From NCBI GenBank assembly GCA_029851415.1, contig CM056741.1, positions 178,481,021 to 178,545,020 of the forward strand: a stretch of 64,000 nt of DNA, read 5' to 3'. Positions 38,413 through 49,750 of the stretch are shown in pieces (the first letter of the stretch is position 1; every line of letters begins with the position of its first letter). Below the pieces are notes generated by a model. It worked only from the letters and a program-made list of their open reading frames with translations. It was not told where the DNA came from and ran no database searches. The position numbers and the translations under genes were made by a program. The DNA is from Eretmocerus hayati (Eukaryota > Arthropoda > Insecta > Hymenoptera > Aphelinidae).

Positions 38413-38868
38413 GTGCTGGTGTGTGTGTGTGTGCATGTACGTTTGTGCGGCCATGTGTGTGGGTTTTTGCGAGCATGCGTGCGTGCGAGCATGCAATGTG
38501 TGTTCGTGTGTGTGTTTGCGAGTGTGCGTGCGTGCGAGCATGCGTGATGATATATGCGTGTGTGTGTGTACGTCCGTCCGCGCATGTGTTTGTATGTGTG
38601 TGTGTACGTACGTCCGCTTGTGTGTGTGAGTGTGTATTTGCAAGCATGCGTGCGTGCGTGTGAGTGTGAATGTGCGTGCGTGCGAGCATGTGTGTGGGTG
38701 TGTTTGCGAGGGCGCATCTATGTGCGTGCGTGTGTGTGCGCAATTGTTATGTATGTGCGTGCGTCCGGTCATGTGTGTATTTGCGAGCATGCGTGCGTGC
38801 GTATATGTGCATCGGGCGTGTCGTGCGAGCATGCGTGTTGATATTATGAGTGTGTGTGTGTGTGTGAG
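38413..38868 (+). repeat. GT/GCGTG-rich tandem tract
   Basis: About 455 bases of alternating purine-pyrimidine sequence built from GTGTGT and a recurring GCGAGCATGCGTGCGTGCGAG motif. It begins 13 bases after the 38397 element end. Long open frames cross it on both strands only because the repeat lacks stops. The alternating pattern could favour Z-DNA. Confidence 0.85.
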
Positions 38869-39403
38869 TGGGTTGGTGTATATGAGGGGATGGGTGCGAG
38901 TTCGTGGAGAAGGAGAAAACGTGAAAATGCACTATTCTATTACGAGCTGCTGTTTTTATGGCTTCGTATTTGAAAGAGAGAGAATGAAAGTAGGTTTCAC
39001 GAAGGCTCCTTGGATTACGCGTATTCCATGTGCGCGTGGTTCAGTATTATATAGGCTTATGATTTTCGAGATATGATCCGCGGATTCGGCTCTTGCTGTT
39101 ACTGCCGTATATGACGTCTTTACGACTTTGTGCACTCTTATCCGCGATTTTCGTATGAAATTTTTATACGACATCGGGGAGACGTGCTTCTCCGTTACCT
39201 TCCTGCGTTCTCGGAGAGCATCTATGGATTCATATATTCGATACTCGTGGTTCTCTAGATTTTCTGCATGTGATATGGTTTGCCCGATATCTTCTCAGTT
39301 GAGATGGAAAATTTTGAGATCGCAACGGTTTTTGATAGGGAGTTGATGATACTGAGGCCTACTTTTCTCAACGATTTTTCAATCCGAGTTTAGACAAGGG
39401 TGA

Positions 39404-39901
39404 CATTTAAAGACGTTCTGTCTCGAAGAGCCGCATGCCTTGATAATGCCTCACATTGATTATGCTTGTGTTGGATATTTTGATCTATCCGCTTATTTGG
39501 CTACAAGGCTGCAGCGTCTCCTTAACACCTGCGTACGCTTCATCTTTCGATGTCCTCGCGATGCAGCTCTGCAACCCCTCTATGAGTGCCTGCTCTGGCT
39601 ACAATTACATCGTCGTCGTGATAATTTTTTGAGCGTACAGACTTATAAAGTATTCTCCACCGGAACTCCACGGTATCTAAAAGATCTGTCTCAAACTTTG
39701 AACGACGAAGTAAGTCGGTCAGAGCGGAATCAACCCACTCGGACTCAAATTCCTGTTACTCGCACGATTGCATATGAGAACGCATTTTCACTTCGAGCAA
39801 TGCAACTATGGGAAACTATTGCCGTTCAGATCTGTCTAGAAGGCCCTGTTGATACATTCAAAAATGCTGTCTCGACTCATTTTCACGAGATGAAAGTATA
39901 G
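39404..39901 (+). pseudogene. 5'-truncated LINE ORF2 remnant (RT thumb and C-terminus)
   Basis: The frame is open from just after a TGA at 39401 to the stop before 39902. It contains the C-terminal end of an insect non-LTR reverse transcriptase: IMPHIDYACV, then LQRLLNTCVRFIF, a RRRDNFLSVQTYKVFSTGTPRYL-like block, and a final YENAFSLRAMQLWE...FKNAVSTHF segment. This order is typical of the region after the catalytic core in Jockey/CR1-type ORF2. Recognisable similarity starts near 39431. The palm with its FADD box, the endonuclease and ORF1 are absent, so the fragment is dead on arrival rather than broken by stops. No intact start codon belongs to it. Confidence 0.75.
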
Positions 39902-40201
39902 ATGGAGCGTGTTTGAACATCGAATTTGCCTTGAATGAATTGCCTATTTTTGCGGAATTGTTGAGTCTTATAATTGCCTAGTTCTGTTTGCACGATCCAT
40001 ATCCTTTTTGCGTGTTTGTGCGACAATGATATTCAAGTATATGTATTAGATCTACCTGATTTCATCTATTAAGTCTAAACATGTCATATTAACCTATTTC
40101 GTTAGAAATTGGAATATTTGATAGGAATGTATTTTCGTGCCTTTTGCCATACGGTCCGCTGTGACCACGGCATGAATAAATCGTTAATCAATCAATCAAT
40201 C
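39404..40201 (+). mobile_element. 5'-truncated LINE copy with (AATC)n tail
   Basis: The RT remnant is followed by about 280 bases of 3' UTR, then ATGAATAAATCG and a short TTAATCAATCAATCAATC tail (40184-40201). A short tandem tail after an AATAAA-like signal is a common LINE 3' end. The tail differs from the poly(A) of the intact LINE, so this is a different family. The 5' junction and the target duplication could not be resolved by eye. Confidence 0.65.
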
Positions 40202-42127
40202 GGTACGGAGGGAGTGCATTTAGACTCGTCGTCCACGGTTCGAGTGACTTTTTTCATAAGCCCGAGTCGAAAGCAAGGGTCAAAAATAGTTACAGAAATG
40301 TGAAGATTATTATACCACCCGGGTAACAAAGATTAAGATGCGGCATCATGCTTATGTCAAAGACCACACAGTGACAGTTCAAAACTAGATAAATAATTCA
40401 CAGACGAAGCAAATTAGTGAGAAAGCAAGATATAGTTGTTCAGCTTGTCAACGCGGTTACAGTTTCTCAAGTGTTCAAAGGACACCGAGATCTATAATGC
40501 TACATATACTTGAGAAGGAAGAGGGACTCCTTGGGGAGTGAACCTCGGCTAAACTCTCGAGTCCGTGTCCGTTAGTGTCAATTAATTTTCATGGACATGG
40601 AGCAGTTAGGTGGATATGGTCGAAACTGAGGACACGAGAAATTACTCGGATGTGAGTAAGCACAGTATGATGAGATGACTATTTAATCAATTACTATGTG
40701 ATCCGTTTTGTCATCCTTGATCATGTGAATTTGGAACAATATTGCGTGATAAGAACTTTTTCGGCCTGTAAGATGGAACTATACTCAATTTTCGTGTTTA
40801 GATTGATTTCTGACTGATGTTTGATCTTGACGATTCTTAAGATCATTATCAAGATCGAGGCTTATTTTTATGAGTTTTTGCACAGTCTCTGCTAATGGGA
40901 CTATACCTGAATCATGAGATGTGATTGCATCTTCACGATTGGATGGGTATTGTGACTACAATCAAAACAACTCTCTCAGATATGAAATCATCGACTATTG
41001 AATTCCCCGTTTTGCGACTTCGTTTATTTATCCATTTGGAACAGTGATCGAATCTTGAATATATCACAAGGTCATCATATCAGTTCTGAATTTTTATCAA
41101 AATCCAAAAATCATATTTACACCATAGTTATGTTCGAAACACGAAAGTCATTAGAATTTATAGCGTTGTGAACTATAAAAAAATTGATATCAACTACATC
41201 CTTTCCCATCTTCCTCCTCTTGCCTTATCTCACAATTTTATCCTTATTGTTAGTTACAATCGAATTCAGTGTATACCACACCAACTCGATCGTGCACATT
41301 ACCACCCCTTTACACATTCTCACCCAGTATTATCTACCCATAAAAATCTAACGTGAAACACAATATGTGTACTCTACCTATCTTCTGTGTGCGTGCAGAG
41401 AAAGAAACGAGTATACATGGACGTGTAATTATTACATGGTGCTCTGTATCGCTCATCATCGTTGTCGTCGTCGTTATCGTCTGGTAGGATCAGAAAATTT
41501 TTAAATCGATGGGTATAGTCCTATACACGAGACAAAAACTCAGCACACAAAATGAAAACACAACGAGACTTACACTTTTACCATCTCCTTTCACTATGAC
41601 TATCATCACATACGCACAAAGTATATGAGTAATTCCGCGAAAATCTTTTCATTTGAGGATCGATATTTTGCTAAGCCCAAATTTTGAAGTCAAAAATTCC
41701 ATAATGTATGTATTTTTTGACTTCTCAGAATATATGAAGTACAAATTGAATCGTGCACTAAAACAGTTATCACCTCTCATCGTGGATACCCTAAAAAATC
41801 GTCGTGATCGACACCTGCAATCTGACGTCCCATGTAGAACATCAGATTCCATGTCTATATACGATCATATAGAGAACCAATTCAGAAATTTGTTATCTAT
41901 ATTCCGAAAAAACGTGATATACTAATTCACAGCAGGTCTAACATCAATACTTCGCGGTATTGGACGAACACTATTCGGAAAAATTCTTTCCCGGAGTCAT
42001 TCTCAGGTTTTGAACATTTGAAGCACTAAGGGAAAAATCCACATTAAAATAAATATCATTTTTCTTAAAAGTGTAATTTTTTTAAAAATTGGAAACCGAC
42101 TCCTGGAAAGATTTTTATCCAAAATTC
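40202..42127. other. No gene seen
   Basis: AT-rich. TATATGAGTAATTCCGCGAAAA at about 41622 looks like an isolated left end of the 45-kb element family. Confidence 0.45.
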
Positions 42128-42128
42128 C

Positions 42129-42285
42129 ATGATCAGTATCGTGGCGTATCAATATCAAAACAGGTTTAAATCAATACATCCCAACTTTCCGAAATGAAAA
42201 AAAATGTTTGAAACGGTTGTACGTATGATCATATATGATCATGGAATTCTTGGATTCCATGATCAGACATGTTCATGGAATCGTA
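42129..42285. repeat. Cluster of CCATGATCA palindromes
   Basis: TTCCATGATCA occurs at 42128 and 42256 and inverted at 42238. The latter two form a hairpin, TGATCATGGAAT...ATTCCATGATCA. TATGATCATATATGATCA lies just upstream. Confidence 0.6.
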
Positions 42286-42561
42286 TATTTTACACGGAAT
42301 GCTATATGAGATTTAGCCCCTAAAAGTGGTTCCACGGCGGAACGGTTCAGTCCACAATCACGATGTTCTCGAATTTTAATTTGGCTACGATACTTTGAGA
42401 GAAAAAAAAACCGACCAGGACCTCGGTAGTCTTGCGTTCAAGCAAACTTGACGAAAACATTCAGCAAAGACATTAATACACGAAAATACTGTCCAAAGTT
42501 CGAAAATCGATATAAATTTCATACTTTGTGGCGTAGAATAGTTGCACCCTACGATGAACAT

Positions 42562-43410
42562 AGGCCGTAACTACATAAGGGCGTGTCCACAAATAGCGCA
42601 GCGCGTGGTGCATGGCGCAGCTCACGGCACACGCGCTAGCGCTCACTGAGACGCCCTATATGCATCACAACTTTTTGATGCATGGGATTATGGCGAAATT
42701 ATAGAAATTTCACCACTTTCAGAAATTTTAGAGGAATGGGAAGCGAATAGGCCGGCAATTTGAGGGCTAGCGCGTGTGCCATGAGCCGCGCCATGCACCA
42801 CGCGCTGCGCTATTTGTGGACGCACCCGAAGACGCGCTCAACACGCGCGCGTGCATCAGAAGCTCGTTAACAAACACATTTTATTGCTCTGTTTAAACAA
42901 TTCTCGCCATGTTCATCACTCCAGTGAATAAGTATTTGGGCTCGTCGATGGAATAAATGTCTGATTGACTCCCAAGCAATGTTGAAGAGTCATTTACAAT
43001 GATTCATCATCGAGCAGAATCCAAGTAAGATTTCAAGCTAGTTACACAGTACAAGTTGGATAAGATTTGTACATTAATTCTCCTTAGACGATCCCATGGT
43101 GTCTGGGATAGTCCATCTTCCTACGGAGTTCTAGAGTTCGTTTAAGAAAAATTCGTGCAAAAATTTCACCCAACTTGTACTGTGAAACACGTTTCAGATC
43201 TGCTTTGATTTTGCTCGATATTGAATCATTGTGAATGACTTCTCAACGTCGATCGAGTATCAATCAGACTTTTGTTCCACTGCGACGAGAACGAAAGGTT
43301 ATTGGAATGATGAAGAGCCCCAAAAATTGTTTCACTGAAACAAGATGAAATCGTCAAAAACTTTTTAATGCACACGCGCGTGGTAAGCGCGTCTTATGTA
43401 GTTATGGCCT
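42562..43410. mobile_element. Palindromic element interrupted by a nested MITE
   Basis: The left end AGGCCGTAACTACATAAG matches the right end AGGCCATAACTACATAAG (complement, ending 43410). Inside, GACGCGCTCAACACGCG pairs with GACGCGCTTACCACGCG, and CTGATTGA..CGAGCAGAATCCAAG-type blocks around 42960-43070 recur inverted at 43150-43280. The two halves are therefore inverted copies. Removing the insert at 42579-42827 restores the left arm, ACATAAG then GACGCGC. The target duplication was not settled. No ORF is recognised. Confidence 0.78.
42579..42827. mobile_element. 249-bp nested MITE (GGGYGYGTCCACA ends)
   Basis: The ends are GGGCGTGTCCACAAATAGCG and (complement) GGGTGCGTCCACAAATAGCG. Two 56-base arms (42585-42640, 42766-42821) match at 54 of 56 positions. 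TAA lies to the left (42576-42578) and GAA to the right (42828-42830). The undamaged arm of the host element reads ACATAAGACGCGC here, so a TAA duplication with one later change is the simplest reading. TAA and GGG ends suggest PIF/Harbinger, by inference. Confidence 0.8.
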
Positions 43411-45088
43411 TAGAAAAAATTAATGCGAATTGGCTTGGGATAAGGCAAACTAGTTTTTATCTATTGGGGAAATCAGAATTGAAAGTTGCCATTAATATTA
43501 TATTTGATGTTTTCGCACGTCCGGATCCCAAACGATTCCTACTGTAGCGCTTCACGCTCGCAGTTGTTGAAAAAAGAAAAAACAACATGATGCGGAACCG
43601 GCATTTTAATCCCTTTCTTCGGTGATAGTTTTTCAAGGCACGTCTGGATCGAAATACTAAAAAATTGCCTTAAAAAGAGTACCAAAAAATGCACCGTCAA
43701 TAACCTGTACAATTTTTCCCCCAAACGTTGAAAGGACTCGTACAAGCAGGGATACATTATTTGAAAATTCCCTAGGAATTACTCACATAGCTTGACGTAA
43801 ACTTTTTACCATAACTTCCTATCCAGAACGAAGGCATTAAAAGCCTATACACATTCAGAGTCTCGTCGTCGTCGTCGTCGACATCGTTTGTGAAAAATGC
43901 GAGACTCGTCTGGTTGTTTTTAGCTCATAATACTCTTAAAATAAGCGTATCAGGTGAATGACACGAATACTTTTAGGTATGTATCTATGTAGATACGAAA
44001 ACTTGGGCGGATCGCGTGAAAAAGAGGTACACACAGTATATGAAGGTATAATAGTGAATGTATAGAATAGAAAAGGGTGTTCGATTTTAATTAGTGCAAC
44101 GGGTGAACGTATAGAGATAGGAAGATATAGAGAGGCAGAAGCTCTTCGATTAAATTATTAATTAACGCGGAGGCGCGGCTGTACTAGCTTCTACCTTCTA
44201 AAATACCGCACATCGTATCACACACACATACGTGATGAAATAGAGAAATGAGGCTTGATGCTGGTGGCTGTGTAAACGTTAATGTGTGAGTAGAAGAAAC
44301 AATTTCATAAGGTGAAAAAGGGTGACGATGTAATGACATGATTCGAAGCTGTGTGTAATAACGTACAGTAGTACTAGTAATCCGATGATGCGAAGTTTGA
44401 GGGCTTTTGGTAACACTGTATTCTGTCATGTATTCGTGAAACTGTACATCTACTACCACAACGGTCTAAAATTAATTAATCGAAATGCATCGCGTTCTTC
44501 TCAGACCCATGCGTTCGCAATCTAGAGCACACACATATTCATGAACTACACGTATATTCACTCATGATTTCGACGTTGAAAAATATTTTTAAAGTCCGCG
44601 AGACATCTGAATATAATATGTAACCTCATCGGTGTGATGCGGCTACATTTTCAAATAATTACCGACGTTACAAAACCCACCATCAAGCGCTGTTTCACGC
44701 TCAAACAGTTATTTCACATTTTTACACCCTTGGTATACGCGTCCCATGAGAACAGATTATAATCCTATAAAGCGTAATTCTGGCTCATGCTTTTTTTCAT
44801 ATTAATCTGTTCCTAAATAAACAGTCTCAATACCTGAACATGCAACTTTACATCACGTAAATGCACAATTCATAAATATGTAGGCACTCAATTTGAAATA
44901 CCTCAAATACGATCTGTGTGTGAGTGGGGGGAGGGGGTGCCAGTATATGCATGCGTGTGTATAAGTAAGTAAGTAAGTAGATACATCAGTCCCGGAAGCT
45001 CTCGAGGTTGAGCAGTTAATCTCTGTACACTCACTGTGTACAGGCCATGAACAGTCGAATACCCAACGCGAATCCTACATATGGACGA
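43411..45088. other. No gene seen
   Basis: AT-rich with (TCG)n at 43863 and (GTAA)n at about 44964. TTAATTATTAATTAACGCGG at 44150 is notable only for its composition. Confidence 0.5.
43863..43881 (+). repeat. (TCG)n microsatellite
   Basis: Six TCG units. Confidence 0.85.
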
Positions 45089-45092
45089 TATA

Positions 45093-45912
45093 TGGGTGAT
45101 TCCGCGAAAAGTGTGATTTTTTGAGGCCAAAATCGACACTGGAATGACTCGTCATCCAAGTTTTAGGTGTCGTAAAGGGGGACGTAAAGGACATTTCGAC
45201 TCAGAAAATATTCCTATGGCTTGCCAACTAATAATTTTAGACTCTTTTTTTCCACATATATTTGCTCTAATGCAATCAAATACTTCAAGAAAATGTGTTT
45301 CACAAAGCGATATAGCGCGTCGGGGCGGAGCACAACATGGGGACGGAAAGGACAGAAAAATTTGTACGCCATTCTGAAAACACGTTCATGTGGTGCGCCC
45401 GGCTACAGATTCGAGTTTTCGGCTACTGTTGCACATGAATGAAGTGTATTTGGGTTTCTAGAAATCAACCTCATCAGTTAGAAAGGCTCAATAGACGATC
45501 GGGGACTTTGACGAGGTAATCAGTGCTGTGCAAGCAGTTTTGGTGCAAACCCGTCTCCAAAATGTCGAATGACCGTGCTCAAGCTGAGGGTTTAATTTGG
45601 ACTCGCAAAGTGGTGGATTATGTTATTTGAACTATTACAAATTGAAATGCATAGCTGCACATGGGGATTTTCGACTTCGCATATGCGTCGTGATGAATTC
45701 AAAAGTCCAAGTTGGGTTTACAACAGGCGACGAATCGATCCCTCAAAGGGCAGGATAGAATACGGGGACGTTGAGAGCGTCTCAAAAACTGTTAACACAG
45801 TTGCGCACTGGTAGAATACATCCCAAAAAATGCGTACAACGCACATTTCAACCCATGGAAGCTTTGGGGGAGCTTGGAACACGAAAAATCATACTTTCGG
45901 CGGAATCACTCG
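45093..45912. mobile_element. 820-bp TIR element with TATA duplications
   Basis: The left end TGGGTGATTCCGCGAAAAGT and right end (complement) CGAGTGATTCCGCCGAAAGT are followed by RTGATTTTT in both. TATA lies on each side (45089-45092, 45913-45916). A TA-target (Tc1/mariner-like) mechanism is the likely origin. The interior block 45163-45312 is related to 1761-1904. No transposase is seen. A likely third left end, TGAGTAATTCCGCGAAAA, stands alone at about 41626. Confidence 0.75.
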
Positions 45913-46604
45913 TATAAGTGTTAGGTAGCAGAAATGCCATCAGTTGAGACTGTAGAGTGCTTTCAAGGTTCCTAGAGGACACGTAATCTGGCGTCCCTGT
46001 ATACAAGCCAGTGGAAAGCATCGCGACACTTATACCCGACGCCAGTTTCCATTAGCTCGTATGTGTTGATTTTAAGACATGGAATACCGAGCACCCCGTC
46101 GTCGTCGTCGGATGTCATCGTTGCACTGACGGCTTGGTAATATTTGGATTAGCTGATGTGTGTGGAAGAGGATTGAGATTCGCAAAAGCCCTAGGGCTGA
46201 ATGTGTATACGCTTTATACTTGCGGAAGTAGCGCTGGCGCCACGCGTGTATTGGATGTACTTGAGTAATCGTCTCTGAGAATACGAATCTCTGATCTTTA
46301 TTGGTTTTTTTTTCCTTCTCAAAAGAAGAATACATAGATTCTATGAATTACTTCGTGATATTATGATAGGAAATTGAAATTTAGGTTCGATTTGAAGATC
46401 AATTGAAACTTTTGCAAGATTTCTACACTGATTTGTTGGGATGTCCCAATCAATTTGTGGATTGAGTGTATAGTCTCAAGTTGAAAATATCGTGAAATTT
46501 CACAAGTGCTTAGTCCCAATGTCTGATGTGAATTGACGGTTTATCTTCTGATCAACTAAATTCTCTGATTATCCTCTCAGAAATAAGTTAATTAAACACG
46601 AGGC

Positions 46605-46690
46605 AGCGCTCCGTGGCCTCGTGGATAAGGTTCTTGCTTTCAACGTAGAAAGCCCCGCGAACCCCGAATCCTAACCGGCATTCATATGAA
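46605..46690 (+). repeat. Degenerate tRNA-like sequence
   Basis: TGGCCTCGTGG (46614-46624) followed by ATAAGG resembles an A box and D loop. GCTTTC..GAAAGC could be an anticodon stem. GCGAACCCCGAATCCTAACCGGC is a damaged B box and T arm. It looks like a tRNA-derived SINE head rather than a functional tRNA. Confidence 0.45.
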
Positions 46691-46796
46691 TTGTCGTAAG
46701 TGCCTATTCGCTGGTTCGAAATGAAATCCATCTGAATCTGTATGTCCTTTAAAATGACCGTAAAAACAGGCTGAAATGCGTTAATGAGAAAGAATT

Positions 46797-47095
46797 CACG
46801 AGGAGCACCCAGACGTTGTGGGCCACGGATTTGGCTGAAACTCTGGAGATAGTCTCTTTTTAACACCAAAAAGTGAAACCCAGAGCCGCAGTTGCAAATG
46901 CCCAACCATTTTCAACATTGCCCATATGGGCTCATGTTCAAAAAAAGCTCGTAATGCTAATGTTATAAGCTGCAGCTCAGAAACGGTTGGGCATTTGCAA
47001 GTGCGGCTCTGGGTTTCATTTTTTGGCGGTAAAATGAAACTATCCCCAGAGTTTCAGCAAAATCCGTGTTCCACAATCCCCGGGTGTTTCTCGTC
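46797..47095. repeat. Long inverted duplication, arms about 110 bp
   Basis: Left arm 46797-46907 and right arm 46985-47095 are diverged inverted copies. Shared blocks include GGTTGGGCATTTGCAA, GCGGCTCTGGGTTTCA, CCAGAGTTTCAG and AAATCCGTG. The spacer of about 77 bases holds the palindrome GCCCATATGGGC. It may be one repeat inserted twice head to head, or a foldback element. Confidence 0.75.
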
Positions 47096-48639
47096 AGTCA
47101 TGGAAATCCATTCAAAGAAAATTAGATCATATAAAACATTTTGGAAACCTCTCATGAATATTGATCGAAAGAGCACCGCATACTTTGTCATACATCACAA
47201 CATGAAGGACCATTCACATACATCGAATTCAAATTCCATCCATCACAGCTACTACATGTCAACATATTCATGCCTATATGTACATTGATTCGGGGAGATG
47301 GAACTTTGCAATAAAAATTCATTCGACGAATCGACAGAAAGTCAAAGAACATTAAATCTTACCTTTTATTCTGCTCAGCCATTCAATGGGGTGGTTTCTT
47401 TATCAATTCTGAACTTTTCATGTCTCCCTGCCTTCACCTCGTCATTCACTACTTGCGTGTTGTATATGAATGAACGTATGTAAGTATGTATGTACATGCC
47501 AACATTCAAAATGCTTTTTTCTTGCGCTACATATGAATTGATGACATTCGCTACTAGAACTTCATCAATATCTCACCAATGATATAGGATAAAAGTTCAA
47601 CCGTCGTAAGTGTGAAATCATTCCAACCCTTCATATTATAGATGGATTTCGTTCCTTTCAGTACTACTATTTCAATGAGTTGAAAGTACGCATCAGCAGT
47701 ATTGGCTTCTTTCTCCTATCGTAGCTCGCCAAAGATATACATACATAGTGACAGATAGACAGTCAAAAGCTTGTCCAACTCGAGACTCTAATTCATCACT
47801 ATGCTATCGAGCCCCCCTATAACTGCGTCGAATGGAATCGCTCATAGAATCACAAGCTAAATCATTGAGCGAATAACACACAAACACAAATAGACAGATC
47901 GACGATATAGACATTCACCATCGGGCATGATTGTTCAAAATCTGTCAGAACTCATAGACACACGCTGTATTATTCTGAGTGTTCTGCATACTTCGTGTAC
48001 GCGCGGCTTCCTGTCCAAATCGAGCAAAAATTTAATCAACCCATAGCTGATGCCACATATTTTCACTTGTATCAGAGTGTCCCTCGCGTTGTTATAGGTT
48101 AAACACGATGATATAGTATAGGATAAAGTCACAGACTCGATCATTGAGATCATTTGCAAAGCAGCTAGCTAGCGATGATTCATCAATTATGTATAGGTGT
48201 ATTGGTAACTGCCCGATGCATTGAGCAAAATTGGCTACGTTGTTGATATACTATACACTCGACTCTGCAATAATTGTGGACTTTGCGGATTGTCGCTCTC
48301 ATCTCCGACTCTCACGGGGTGATATCGTACTGTGCCGGTAGATACATCATGCTAATGTTTGTGTGTGTAGATACAAAGCTTCATGACTGAATAATTTTGG
48401 GGGCATCGCTGTGGTTTAGGATATAGGCTGGATTAATCAAATTTTGGTTCATTATTGTTCTAATTAGGTTCGTTATAGATAAATTAACAAATCTGATAAA
48501 ATTTCTCATCGTAGCCGGGGGTGACTGTCGGTTTAACAATATTCTATAATATAAGTTTATATCGAACCACTTCAAAATTTCTTTTTTTTCACCATACATG
48601 ATTGAATAGTATATTTCGATGAAAGAGCGTATAAAATTT
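47096..48639. other. No gene seen
   Basis: AT-rich sequence with short frames only. Confidence 0.5.
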
Positions 48640-49241
48640 TTTTCATCACTCTAACCTAAAAATGCGGCGTTTAAATGGAATTTTAGGGTTCTCGTATTGA
48701 AAAAATATATCCGTATTTCGCTTGCAAGCCCATTTTGGGCACTGGAGGACATGTCTGTCTCAGTGCCCAAAATGGGCTAACGCGATCAGTACGGAAATAT
48801 ACTATTTCGCGTCCGAGTGGTGGGTTTCCGGCCCGAGCCGTAGGTGAGGGTCGGAATCATCACGAGAATGCGAAAGATACTACTCCCGTGTATCGAAAAC
48901 GATTTCATGGCTCACAGATTTCTTTTCTACTGTATTTGCAAATTCAAAAACAGTTACGAAGACGATTGTACGATTTTTTATGTGTCACATTTTTTCTTTG
49001 GGCACTTCCGTAAGTCTGAAAATATTATCCGTTAAAAAAGTGTCTGCCATCAACCAGCTTATAATTTTGTTTGGTTCATTGTCCGTAAAAGTGTATTTTG
49101 CGCATAGTTTTTCGACTTTTACTCATAGTTCATCGAAAATTATAGTTCAATACACTGGAGTAAAACCTATTATTCGCATCCTCGTGATGATTCCGACCCT
49201 CGCCTGCGGCTCGGGCCGGAAACTCATCACTCGAACGCAGA
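48640..49241. mobile_element. Foldback family, copy B
   Basis: Two nested structures. AGCCCATTTTGGGCACTG (48727-48744) and its exact complement (48761-48778) form an 18-base stem with a 16-base loop, GAGGACATGTCTGTCT. Further in, about 48806-48896 and about 49145-49241 are inverted copies containing CCGGCCCGAGCCG and GAGGGTCGGAATCATCACGA. ACTCTAACCTAAAAATGCGGCGTTT and AAAAAATATATCCGTA at its left match copy C at 62.7 kb. Confidence 0.7.
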
Positions 49242-49555
49242 AAAAATTTTGACATCGTGGTATTGAAAATTACTGATGGCGTGCGTTCTTTTAGTGTACT
49301 TCATGCAGTACTAGAGCTTTTATGTGCTTGTTCTTGTAACAAATCAGAATGGAAACATTGTGTGATACCAAAGTAATTCTGCTACCAATGTTTTGATGCT
49401 GGAACAATTGTCAGATTCCGTCCAAAAAAATATCTCTAACTCCTAATAAATGAATTCCTTATAGAGATAGGATCATTCTAAGTAGTTTAAACTTGGGGTC
49501 AACTTTCCAAGCGTATACTAGAAAACATTTAAAATCAAAGCTCTTTCTTTATAGA

Positions 49556-49562
49556 AAGCAAA

Positions 49563-49569
<7 letters not shown>
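49556..49569. repeat. Target-site duplication, 3' side of LINE
   Basis: AAGCAAAAAGATTT, identical to 54976-54989. The boundary with the poly(T) run is ambiguous by a few T, so the true duplication could be slightly shorter at that end. Confidence 0.9.
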
Positions 49570-49597
<28 letters not shown>

Positions 49598-49750
49598 TGA
49601 AGCATTCAACTCCTTCTGGAGTTATTTAGCAATACAGAGAAAGAAATATACATATTCAATATAATATAATACTAGTAATCGTTATCGAGTATATGGCCGT
49701 CTAAATAATTCACATCAGGTAGTTTCACATGTTTTCATTGTCTTGCGTGC
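49570..49750 (-). other. LINE 3' UTR, AATAAA signal and poly(A) tail
   Basis: After the ORF2 stop, about 155 bases of 3' UTR end in an AATAAA (minus strand, 49598-49593). A run of about 26 A follows, read as T on the plus strand at 49570-49595. A homopolymer A tail, rather than a short tandem repeat tail, marks the 3' end produced by reverse transcription of polyadenylated RNA. Confidence 0.9.

Noticed and set aside
38395..38832. Long His/Thr-rich and Cys/Val-rich frames on both strands
   Set aside because: Produced by the GT/GCGTG repeat, which contains no stops in several frames.
46605..46690. Functional tRNA gene
   Set aside because: The B box is damaged and no acceptor stem can be closed.
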